DNA of 9,482 nt from an uncultured Bacteroidota bacterium (GTDB taxonomy: Bacteria > Bacteroidota > Bacteroidia > UKL13-3): NCBI GenBank assembly GCA_903907885.1, contig CAIVPY010000081.1:1-9482 (forward strand), read 5' to 3'. The notes beneath the pieces are model-generated. The model did not search any database and had not been told where the DNA came from. It worked only from the letters and a program-made list of their open reading frames with translations. How positions within the stretch are numbered: the first letter of the stretch is position 1; the number at the start of each line of letters is the position of its first letter. This document shows, one piece after another, positions 1-6,982 of the stretch. Made by a program: the position numbers and the translations under genes.

Positions 1-478
1 AGCCACTCAAATAGGAACCTATAAATTTGATTTTAATACCATTGAAACTTTTGACAAAAACAAATCAGTTAATTTATTAGATAAGTTTACGGGTGAAACG
101 ATTGATATCAGAAAAAACCCTGTTTATACTTTCGAGATGGATGCTGCACCTCATCAGTGGGGTAACGATAGATTTGTTTTGATTTTTAAGGCCATATCAA
201 CTAGTGGAATGGTAGATATGAATGCTAACAGCATTTTAAACACAAAAGTATCTGTTTATCCAAATCCAGCTACCGATGTGTTAAATGTGAATATAAACAA
301 TGCGAGTTTTAAAAATTCTAGTGTAAGTATTTTCAATATTTCAGGGACAGAATTATTAAGTTCAAACATGGTGGGAACTAGCTCTCAGTTTAATATTGAA
401 AGTTTAAGCAGTGGCGTTTATTTTGTAAAAATTAGAAACAGTAACGGATTTGATAAAACCGTAAAATTCATCAAATAG
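1..478 (+). CDS. Secreted protein with T9SS type A C-terminal sorting domain (3' end only)
   Basis: The reading frame is open from base 2 to the TAG at 476-478, so this is the last 158 residues of a longer protein whose start lies outside the window. The first ~65 visible residues (TYKFDF, LLDKFTG, YTFE, DRFVLIF) look like the beta-sandwich segment that often precedes the sorting tail in Bacteroidota surface proteins. The last ~75 residues are a classic T9SS C-terminal domain: a VSVYPNPATD motif (YPNP at about visible residues 86-89), then SIFNISG, then LSSGVYFVKI, and a basic end (KTVKFIK). Such tails send the protein through the outer membrane by T9SS and are removed when the cargo is released or anchored. 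The functional part of the protein is not visible, so its activity is unknown. An in-frame ATG at 137 is internal, not a start. It is followed by a strong stem-loop and is probably a separate transcription unit from the polysaccharide genes. Confidence 0.9.
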   Translation, partial: ATQIGTYKFDFNTIETFDKNKSVNLLDKFTGETIDIRKNPVYTFEMDAAPHQWGNDRFVLIFKAISTSGMVDMNANSILNTKVSVYPNPATDVLNVNINNASFKNSSVSIFNISGTELLSSNMVGTSSQFNIESLSSGVYFVKIRNSNGFDKTVKFIK

Positions 479-493
479 AATTCAAAATAATAA

Positions 494-535
494 ACAAAAG
501 GCTGTGTCAGTATTAAAATTGACACAGCCTTTTGT
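494..535. terminator. Perfect 16-bp stem-loop, probable bidirectional terminator
   Basis: Bases 494-509 pair perfectly with 520-535 around a 10-nt loop (510-519). The core GGCTGTGTCA/TGACACAGCC is flanked by AAAA/TTTT, so each strand ends its stem in a T run. It lies between the 3' ends of two converging genes (stop codons at 476-478 on + and 624-626 on -), which fits a shared terminator. Confidence 0.85.
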
Positions 536-623
536 AGTTTATTCTTTATAGTCTCTAGCTAAATTTTATTTTATGCCTTGCATGATGATGTAAAGCATGG
601 TTTACAAAAGATATGTTTACCGT

Positions 624-1238
624 CTATACAACCCTAACCCATTCTTTTTTATCTGCATCATACGTTTTTATAACTTTTGCAGGATTACCCACAGCAATTG
701 AATAAGGTGGGATGCTTTTTGTTACAACAGCACCACCCGCAACAACAGAATGTTTACCAATAGTAACTCCAGCAGTTAAAACGGCATTAGCTCCAATCCA
801 ACAATCGTCTTCTACCGTAATTTTAGCCATGGTAACTTTTTGCTTTGATATTGGAATATCAATTATTTCATAACCATGATTTAAACCACTCGAAACAATA
901 TTTTGTGCAAATATGACATTGTTTCCAACCGTAACAGGACCTATAATCACATTAGACATTCCAATACGAGAACCACTTCCAATAATTACATCACCTACAC
1001 CATTGTTTATGGTGCAAAAATCTTCGATGGTTGAATTTGCTCCTAAAACAAATTTATTAAAAGGTAATATATCAAATCTAACCCACTTCTCAACCCTAGC
1101 ACCTTTGCCAAAAGTATGTATAAATGGATTTAGTAATTTTACCCAAGCCCTTGGTCTGGCTTGTCCTTTAGGTATAAGCATCCAATGAACAATTTTTTTT
1201 ATCTTGGGATTTCCTTTTATAAATGTAGCTATAGACAT
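624..1238 (-). CDS. Left-handed beta-helix acyltransferase (WbbJ/WcaF-like sugar O-acetyltransferase)
   Basis: The 204-residue protein belongs to the hexapeptide-repeat acyltransferases, trimeric cytoplasmic enzymes that usually move an acetyl group from acetyl-CoA to a sugar. Imperfect hexapeptide turns run from about residue 62 to 175 (VLGANS, IIGSGS, VIIGPVTVGNN, WIGANA, VTIGKH, VVAGGA). His121 (LNHGYEI) sits where the catalytic histidine of the family lies, ahead of an extended loop (residues 122-137), and the C-terminal part carries the usual end motif IAVGNPAKVIK (181-191). The length is normal for the family. It is the second gene of a minus-strand pair, 26 nt behind the glycosyltransferase, so it probably acetylates the polysaccharide repeat or a nucleotide-sugar precursor. 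Substrate and acyl donor cannot be read from sequence; a serine-type or amino-sugar N-acetyltransferase remains possible. The ATG at 1236-1238 is the first good start; no Shine-Dalgarno is seen, as is common in this phylum. Confidence 0.88.
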   Translation of the reverse strand: MSIATFIKGNPKIKKIVHWMLIPKGQARPRAWVKLLNPFIHTFGKGARVEKWVRFDILPFNKFVLGANSTIEDFCTINNGVGDVIIGSGSRIGMSNVIIGPVTVGNNVIFAQNIVSSGLNHGYEIIDIPISKQKVTMAKITVEDDCWIGANAVLTAGVTIGKHSVVAGGAVVTKSIPPYSIAVGNPAKVIKTYDADKKEWVRVV

Positions 1239-1264
1239 GGGTTGAAAATTTAAATGAACGGATA

Positions 1265-2461
1265 TTATTTAGATACGAAGTTAATTGCTTTATATATTTC
1301 TGCTACACTATTTTCCCATGTATGCGAACGGGCAAATTCAATCCTAGATTTTCTGCTCAATTCATTATCCTCATCAAGTGCTTTTTGTATCAATTTAATA
1401 TAGTCTTCTTTGGTTTTAGCCAAGTATGTATGTTCTGAAAAAATACTCATAGCCTTTGTTTCAGTAGCCACTGTAGCTTTTCCCATGGCTAAATATTCAT
1501 CAATTTTTCTAGGGTAATTACCAATGGTTGTTTCATTTAATATTTGAGGGTTAATAGATACATCGAAACGAGCTAAATAATCAGGTAATTCATTTCCTGA
1601 TTTCAATCCTAAAAAATGAACATTGGTCATATTGTGAAGTTTAGATTTTTTAAATGCATCATCTTCTGGACCAATTAATACGATACTCCATTCGGGTTTA
1701 ATTGATGCAACAAATTCTAATAACTCTATATCAAGCCTTAATGAAAATAGCGCACCTATGTATCCTATTATAGGTGATTTTATATGAGCAATGTCTGAAG
1801 GTATATGTGTTATTTTGTCCATATCAAAAGCACTTACATCACAACCTTGACCAACATAAAAAGAGTTTGTATTGTATGGCTTTGCCAAGTCAGTTAAATA
1901 AGTTGAATTGGCACAAACCACATCGCTCTTTGCCATCAATTCAGGCTCAAGTTTGCTTCCATGTTTATACCAATATTTTACACTCATCATATTGTCGCGG
2001 GTGTAGTAAACACTTATGGCAGGATTAAGCATTTCTTTTAAATGATAACTTCGAAACATATCGCTATCATTAAATAGAATAACATCTTTAAATTGAAGTT
2101 CATCTATTGCCTTTTGTATTTCAAATGCTAGTAGTTTATTGTTTTTTTTGTTGATAAACCTAAACAAAAAAGTAAAAGGTAACCAATTTACCGACTCAAT
2201 TATGCAATTGGGAAAGAGGTTCCACATGGTATTACTTATCTTAATTAAATTTTGCTTATTGGTAGATATAATATCTAATCTTTTAATCACAGATTCTTTG
2301 TTTTTATCTCTTTTAATTGAAATCCTATCTAGAGGGTAATTAATATAAAGAACTCTGTTATATTTGGCAAATTCGGCAGCAATGTTTTTGCAATTACTAC
2401 CAATGTCATTATCCCAAGCTTGCAGGCCAACAACTATAATATCTCTTCCTTTAATTACCAT
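1265..2461 (-). CDS. GT-B fold glycosyltransferase (GT4-like, TuaH-like)
   Basis: This 398-residue protein reads as a two-domain GT-B glycosyltransferase that would add a sugar from a nucleotide donor to a lipid-linked repeat unit on the cytoplasmic face. The N-terminal acceptor domain begins with a beta strand and short turn (DIIVVGLQAWDND, 7-19) and includes YYTRDNMM (152-159) and VVCANS (181-186). The C-terminal donor domain starts at IIGYIGAL (231-238) and contains SIVLIGPED (259-267), VHFLGL (281-286) and the donor-binding stretch PRKIDEYLAMGKATVATE (317-334), equivalent to the family's P.K..EYxAxGxPVV segment. The pattern resembles TuaH-like and other GT4-like enzymes of capsule and exopolysaccharide loci; no signal peptide or membrane segment is evident. 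It leads the minus-strand operon, diverges from the export operon, and is followed after 26 nt by the acyltransferase. The specific sugar and linkage are not predictable. Its ATG (2459-2461) lies about 33 bases downstream of a good Bacteroidota -7 box. Confidence 0.87.
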   Translation of the reverse strand: MVIKGRDIIVVGLQAWDNDIGSNCKNIAAEFAKYNRVLYINYPLDRISIKRDKNKESVIKRLDIISTNKQNLIKISNTMWNLFPNCIIESVNWLPFTFLFRFINKKNNKLLAFEIQKAIDELQFKDVILFNDSDMFRSYHLKEMLNPAISVYYTRDNMMSVKYWYKHGSKLEPELMAKSDVVCANSTYLTDLAKPYNTNSFYVGQGCDVSAFDMDKITHIPSDIAHIKSPIIGYIGALFSLRLDIELLEFVASIKPEWSIVLIGPEDDAFKKSKLHNMTNVHFLGLKSGNELPDYLARFDVSINPQILNETTIGNYPRKIDEYLAMGKATVATETKAMSIFSEHTYLAKTKEDYIKLIQKALDEDNELSRKSRIEFARSHTWENSVAEIYKAINFVSK

Positions 2462-2493
2462 GATAAAATATTATTATTAATACAATTAAAACA

Positions 2494-2501
2494 CAAACGT
2501 A
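2494..2501 (-). promoter_or_regulatory. Candidate Bacteroidota -7 promoter box for the minus-strand operon
   Basis: On the minus strand the sequence reads TACGTTTG, an exact fit to the Bacteroidota -7 consensus TAnnTTTG. A start of transcription a few bases downstream would leave a leader of roughly 25 nt before the glycosyltransferase ATG. No clear TTG/TTTG -33 element is seen at the usual spacing, so the call rests on one box and its position. Confidence 0.45.
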
Positions 2502-2593
2502 TAATAAAATTTTACTTATTAAAAATGTTAGTTTTTTAGACACTGCGACATTCGTAGTTAATAACTATAACTCATCCATATTATAAGCTACAC

Positions 2594-2601
2594 TTACTTT
2601 G
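2594..2601 (+). promoter_or_regulatory. Weak candidate -7 promoter box for the export operon
   Basis: TTACTTTG fits TAnnTTTG except at the second base and is the only TTTG on the plus strand of this divergent region. It would give a leader of about 35 nt before the ATG at 2643. No -33 element is evident, so this is a position-led guess. Confidence 0.3.
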
Positions 2602-2642
2602 TGCAAGTAGAAATTAAGTAAAAACCATAATCAGAAACTCTG

Positions 2643-3404
2643 ATGAAAACCATAGTTAAACTAATAATTATTGTATTTGTATTAAGTGTATTTAACGTAA
2701 CTGTTAAAGCTCAAAACACAAGGTCTAATGCCGATTCTGCATTATTAAACCCAAATGTTGATATTGAGGAAATGTTACCACCATTGGATTCGCTTTTTGT
2801 CATTGCATTAAAAAACAATCCACTTCAAAAACTTGAGCAGTCTCAGGCAAATGCTGCATATTGGAACATAGAATATGTAAAAGTTTTATGGACACAAGGA
2901 TTAGGCGTATTTTTTAATTACAATTTTGGAAATCTACCTTTTTTCTCTGGTCAAATAGTAGCCAATAATGGTGGAACAGAATTTATATCGCAATATCAAG
3001 GCTATAGAGCAGGTATAAATATTTCACTTACGGTTTTTGATTTCATAGGTAGAAGACCAAGAGTAAGGCAAGCAGAAGAACTATGGGAAGTAACAAAACA
3101 CAAACGTGATGTTGAAGCATTAATTGTGAAGCAAACATTAACCGATTTTTATACAAATATGATTGGATGGCAAAAATTATGGAAAGCTAGAAATGAGGAT
3201 ATGGTTTTACAGCTTGTAGCAGTTGGAGTAGCTGAAAAAGAGTATAAAGAAGGCTCAATTCAAATGAATGAATTTGCAAGACAAAGAAATGTTTATTCAA
3301 TTGCTGTAGCGGCTGATGAAGAGGCAAAGAAAAATTATATAAATTTCTATGAAAGACTTCAAACAACAATGGGAGTTAAATTATCAACCTTAAAACGAAA
3401 ATAA
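2643..3404 (+). CDS. Half-length (single-repeat) TolC family outer-membrane protein
   Basis: The 253-residue protein begins with a signal peptide (MKTIVKLIII, hydrophobic to about residue 17, cleavage probably near VKAQ, 22-25). The mature part follows one TolC repeat: an opening helix (SLFVIALKNNPLQKLEQ, 50-66), two beta strands that would cross the outer membrane (about 85-97 and 118-135, ending TVFDFIGRR), a long helix (about 140-185) and a final helix containing EKEYKEGSIQMNEFARQR (198-215) and ending near MGVKL. The ALKNNP, FDFxGRR and EYKEGS motifs are typical of the family. Known TolC proteins carry two such repeats in about 420-500 residues; this has one. It does not look broken: signal peptide, complete repeat and stop are present, and the next gene starts 2 nt after the stop. 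It heads the export operon, so it may be the outer-membrane channel for the polysaccharide, a role usually taken by Wza. That role is inference. Confidence 0.85.
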   Translation: MKTIVKLIIIVFVLSVFNVTVKAQNTRSNADSALLNPNVDIEEMLPPLDSLFVIALKNNPLQKLEQSQANAAYWNIEYVKVLWTQGLGVFFNYNFGNLPFFSGQIVANNGGTEFISQYQGYRAGINISLTVFDFIGRRPRVRQAEELWEVTKHKRDVEALIVKQTLTDFYTNMIGWQKLWKARNEDMVLQLVAVGVAEKEYKEGSIQMNEFARQRNVYSIAVAADEEAKKNYINFYERLQTTMGVKLSTLKRK

Positions 3405-3406
3405 AA

Positions 3407-5644
3407 ATGAATTTTTCACAATTTATCAAAATATTAAAACGTAACCTTATTTGGTTGATTTTATTTCCAACCTTAATTGCAGTTATTGTATATTTTTTAA
3501 CGCAAAGGTTACCCAAAGAATACGTGTCAGGCACAACCATATATACTGGTATTGCTTCTGGATACAGTATTTCTTCAACTGAAGGCTCGCAAACTACATT
3601 AGATTATTTTGCTGTAACCAATGCTTTTGATAACTTAATTACAACTGTAAAATCAAAAAATACAATTGAAGAGGTTTCAATAAAGTTATTGGCTCAACAT
3701 TTATTGTTAGAACAGCCAGACCCTTCTATTTTAGGTCAAGAAGGTTTTGAAAAATTAAGAGGACTTGTATCTGAAGAAGACAGATCTCAAATGATTATTG
3801 CTGGTAATTTTGCAGCTACCGTTGACAAAATAACTAAGATAAAAAACTCAAGTGGCGATAACATTGTACTTCAATTGTTAAACACACCTAAAACGTATTA
3901 TAGTATTGAAACTATATTGGCCAATTTAACTTCAGAAAGAAAATCAAGTTCGGATTTTATTGATATCTTATACAAAGCTGGTGATCCAGGAGTTTGTGTT
4001 AACACCGTTAAATTTTTATCGGAGTCGTTTATAACTAAATATAAATACCTAAAAGGAGCAGAAACCATCAATGTTGTAAAATGGTTTGAAGCCCGTTTAA
4101 GAGAATCAGCAGGAGAATTGAATAATTCTGAAAATAAATTAAAGGATTTTGGTATCAGAAATAAAATTATTAATTATAATGAGCAATCGAAGTTCATAGC
4201 CGAAGCAAAAGAGGATAACGAAACTGATTACTATAAAGAATTAATGAATTATGAGGGTAAGAAAAGAGCTATTGCTAGATTAGAAGACAAATTAGAATCA
4301 AGAGAAATATTATTAAAAAATAATGAAGTACTAAATAAACTTAGAAGAGAGTTGTCAGTAGTAAATGAGCAATTGGTTAGATCTAAAATATATGCAAATC
4401 CCAAAGAAGATGTAACTAGATTGGCTCAAAAAGGAGAAGATTTAAAGAAAGAAATTCGTCTTTATGTTCTTCAATATTATAGCTTAAATAATACAATCGA
4501 AGGTGTTCCTCAGCAAAATTTATTGAACCGTTGGTTAGATGAAATTCTGAATGCAGACGAGGCAGATGCAAGACTAAATGTATATGTTGACAGAAGAAAA
4601 GAATTTGATAGGCAATATAATGAATTTGCTCCTCTAGGTATGCAAATAAGCAGACTTGAAAGAGAAGTAAGTGTTAACGAAAAACAATATTTAGAGATTT
4701 TACATGGTTTGCATTTAGCCAAGTTACGTCAACAAAATATAGAGTTGAGTAATAATCTTCAAGTAATGGACAATCCGTCTTTCCCATTAAAACCATTGTC
4801 TTCTCGTAGATTGTTGCTAATTATAATCTCATTTGTAACTTCATTCTTTTTGATATTGGCTTATTTTGTTATCAAAGAATTATTAGATTCATCGGTTAAA
4901 AACACAGCAAAAGCAGAGCAATTAACTGGACTAAAAATATTTAGCGCATTGCCTGATAATGTTGGGTTGAACAACTTATCTATAAATAAAATTGAAAACA
5001 CTTTGTTAGATTATGCTGTTTCAAATTTAAAAATTGAAATAGAAAATGGATCTAATTTGACAAACAACTATTTAATAACAATTTTAAGTTCAAGAGAGCA
5101 AGAAGGAAAAACATATGCAGGATTGAAATTAGCTGAAAAATTGTATTCTTTAGATAGTTCCGTATTATTTATCACGAACGATGAAAACATTGAAGATTCG
5201 GAAAGTGATGACCGCAAACTAAGAATTGCAAAATACGATATTACAAGTAAATTATTTGGTGCCAAAACAGTTGACACACTGTTGCCTGAATTTTCGAGAG
5301 TAAACGGTGCAAATTATAATTTTGTAATACTTGAAATTCCTGCTATTAGTATTAATGCTTTGCCAAATCAACTTGTTAGGAACTCAAGGTTATCATTAAT
5401 GATGTTGGATGCTCGTAGATCATGGACAAACTCAGATAATTCAATTCTGAACTTGTACCGTAAGGCATCGGGTGAAGAAAATAGAATAATGCTTTGGTTA
5501 AATCATGTTGATACCGATAACTTGGAAACATTGATAGGTAGTAGATATATTCATCGTAAAAAATCTACAAGATATTCTTCAAAATATTTGACTGAAAATA
5601 CCCCGAAAGCAGATATAAATACTGAAGAAGTTGAAACAATTTAA
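3407..5644 (+). CDS. Polysaccharide co-polymerase (Wzz/GumC/Wzc-like) with degenerate BY-kinase-like domain
   Basis: This 745-residue inner-membrane protein has the co-polymerase layout. TM1 is at about 14-31; a large periplasmic part rich in coiled coil spans about 225-450 (for example RLEDKLESRE, SRLEREVSV). A proline-rich approach (NPSFPLKPLSSRR, 456-468) leads to TM2 at about 468-489. Residues ~530-745 form a cytoplasmic domain arranged like a bacterial tyrosine kinase (BY-kinase), but its motifs are eroded. Walker A reads SSREQEGKT (561-569) instead of SSxPGEGKT/S, the A' strand reads VLFITND (586-592) without the first aspartate of the usual IDxD, and the B strand reads FVILEIP (639-645) instead of VIIDxPP. 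Three tyrosines (714, 723, 727) lie near the C-terminus. It probably controls chain length with Wzy and links to the outer-membrane exit; kinase activity is doubtful. The ATG is 2 nt after the TolC-like stop, suggesting coupled translation. Gene names wzc or gumC would overstate the match. Confidence 0.88.
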   Translation: MNFSQFIKILKRNLIWLILFPTLIAVIVYFLTQRLPKEYVSGTTIYTGIASGYSISSTEGSQTTLDYFAVTNAFDNLITTVKSKNTIEEVSIKLLAQHLLLEQPDPSILGQEGFEKLRGLVSEEDRSQMIIAGNFAATVDKITKIKNSSGDNIVLQLLNTPKTYYSIETILANLTSERKSSSDFIDILYKAGDPGVCVNTVKFLSESFITKYKYLKGAETINVVKWFEARLRESAGELNNSENKLKDFGIRNKIINYNEQSKFIAEAKEDNETDYYKELMNYEGKKRAIARLEDKLESREILLKNNEVLNKLRRELSVVNEQLVRSKIYANPKEDVTRLAQKGEDLKKEIRLYVLQYYSLNNTIEGVPQQNLLNRWLDEILNADEADARLNVYVDRRKEFDRQYNEFAPLGMQISRLEREVSVNEKQYLEILHGLHLAKLRQQNIELSNNLQVMDNPSFPLKPLSSRRLLLIIISFVTSFFLILAYFVIKELLDSSVKNTAKAEQLTGLKIFSALPDNVGLNNLSINKIENTLLDYAVSNLKIEIENGSNLTNNYLITILSSREQEGKTYAGLKLAEKLYSLDSSVLFITNDENIEDSESDDRKLRIAKYDITSKLFGAKTVDTLLPEFSRVNGANYNFVILEIPAISINALPNQLVRNSRLSLMMLDARRSWTNSDNSILNLYRKASGEENRIMLWLNHVDTDNLETLIGSRYIHRKKSTRYSSKYLTENTPKADINTEEVETI

Positions 5645-5658
5645 TTCAATATTTATAA

Positions 5659-6981
5659 ATGGAAGGTATCCTTAATCTAATAAAAAGCAAAAGCTTTGCT
5701 TCATTAGCTGGCAACGGTGTTGGAGCATTATTAGGGATATTTTCATTTGCATTAATTGCACGATACTTGCCAGAAAGTGATTTTGGTGCATGGATTCTGT
5801 TTTTAGCCACTTATAGCATTTTTGAAACCCTAAGAGCAGGAATGATATTGAATGCACTGATTAGAAATTTTGCGCATTCGTCAAATGAAAAAGAAAAGAG
5901 ATCAATTGTTGGTTCTGCCTTAGTATTGTCTTCAACAATTACAGTAATTTATTTAGCAATTATTGGTGTAATTTTTTTCATTTTTTATGAGTTTGATATA
6001 TTAATAAAATACCAATATTTTTTTGGATGGTATGCAATTTTCGCAGTTGTTTCATTACCTCATAACTTTTCAAGTTGGTATTTAAATGCTAAACTCGAAA
6101 TAATATCAATGAGTGTAGTGAAGTTGATTTCTCAAGTTATGTTCATTATGTGTTGTGCGATTCTATTCTATTTTGGACTTCCTTTTAAATCAGTGTTTTG
6201 GGCATATTTGTTAGCGCAAACTTTGGCAAGTATGTTTTGTATTGTAAAAGGTTGGGCTGGTATAAGTAGCATTTATTATTATACCAAGAATAGATTTAGT
6301 CAATTATTTCATTTTGGTAAATATAGTATGGGTACTCTTATAGGAGCCAACTTAATTAGGAACTCTGATAATTATATTATTGGAGGAATGCTTACTAATT
6401 CCGCTGTAGCTATATACAGTATTCCAAGTCGTGTTATTGAAATTATAGAATTACCAATAAGAAGTTTTGCAGTTACAACACTTCCTCTTTTAGCTAAAGT
6501 GTATGCACAAGGAGATAAAAAACTATTGAAACATGAATTTGAACGTAAGGCTGGATTCTTGTTTTTGCTATTACTCCCACTTTCAATAGGTTGTTTAGTT
6601 TTTGCACCTCAAATTATTTGGCTAATAAGTGGGGATAAGTATCAAGACTCAGTTATTATTCTTCGTTTGTTTTCAATTTATACTGCCATCATTCCTTTAG
6701 ATAAATTTAGTGGAATTATGCTTGATATAATAAATAAACCTGAAATGAATTTTATAAAAGTAATGGTTATGCTAATTGTAAACATAATTGGAGATTATAT
6801 TGGAATATTTGAATTTGGAACCATTGAAGCGGTAGCAATAGTTTCTACTTTTACATTTGGCAGTGGAATGATATTTGGTTTTTTTCTGTTACATAAATAC
6901 CTTGAAGTTAGTTTTATAAACACATTAAAATTAGGATTGATGGAGTTTAAAGTAAAGTATAATCAAATAACAAATAAATAA
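5659..6981 (+). CDS. Wzx-type flippase (polysaccharide transporter family, MOP superfamily)
   Basis: The 440-residue protein is almost entirely hydrophobic helices, about 12, with no signal peptide; this is the size and form of Wzx/PST flippases, which move undecaprenyl-linked repeat units across the inner membrane. The N-terminal part (SLAGNGVGALLGIFSFALIARYL with PESDFGAW at 38-45) matches the family's opening, where a first helix is followed by a short loop of the type LxxxxFGxW. A second half-repeat begins near residues 217-245 (FHFGKYSMGTLIGANLIRNSDNYIIGG), with the arginine and aspartate commonly found where helix 7 starts. It lies 14 nt after the co-polymerase and 1 nt before the polymerase gene, in one operon. 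Flippase sequence does not reveal the glycan. The ATG at 5659 is directly followed by the family N-terminus, so the start is sound. Confidence 0.9.
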   Translation: MEGILNLIKSKSFASLAGNGVGALLGIFSFALIARYLPESDFGAWILFLATYSIFETLRAGMILNALIRNFAHSSNEKEKRSIVGSALVLSSTITVIYLAIIGVIFFIFYEFDILIKYQYFFGWYAIFAVVSLPHNFSSWYLNAKLEIISMSVVKLISQVMFIMCCAILFYFGLPFKSVFWAYLLAQTLASMFCIVKGWAGISSIYYYTKNRFSQLFHFGKYSMGTLIGANLIRNSDNYIIGGMLTNSAVAIYSIPSRVIEIIELPIRSFAVTTLPLLAKVYAQGDKKLLKHEFERKAGFLFLLLLPLSIGCLVFAPQIIWLISGDKYQDSVIILRLFSIYTAIIPLDKFSGIMLDIINKPEMNFIKVMVMLIVNIIGDYIGIFEFGTIEAVAIVSTFTFGSGMIFGFFLLHKYLEVSFINTLKLGLMEFKVKYNQITNK

Positions 6982-6982
6982 G

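Noticed and set aside
589..606. Small inverted repeat TGTAAA-6 nt-TTTACA before the acyltransferase stop
   Set aside because: Six-base AT-rich arms in the 3' spacer are easily chance; the strong terminator at 494-535 already explains transcription ending here.
913..1188. Plus-strand open frame opposite the acyltransferase
   Set aside because: It lies wholly antisense to a well-supported gene, and its translation shows no domain; it is the complement of the beta-helix repeats.
1774..2339. Two plus-strand open frames opposite the glycosyltransferase
   Set aside because: Both are antisense to a gene with clear GT-B motifs and have no recognisable features.
2643..3404. TolC-like gene as a pseudogene truncated by a frameshift
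   Set aside because: No second-repeat remnant follows in any frame: the co-polymerase start is 2 nt after the stop, and the single repeat is complete with an intact signal peptide.
5038..5644. Calling the co-polymerase an active Wzc tyrosine kinase
   Set aside because: The A' and Walker B aspartates and the Walker A proline-glycine are replaced, so an active kinase is not supported.
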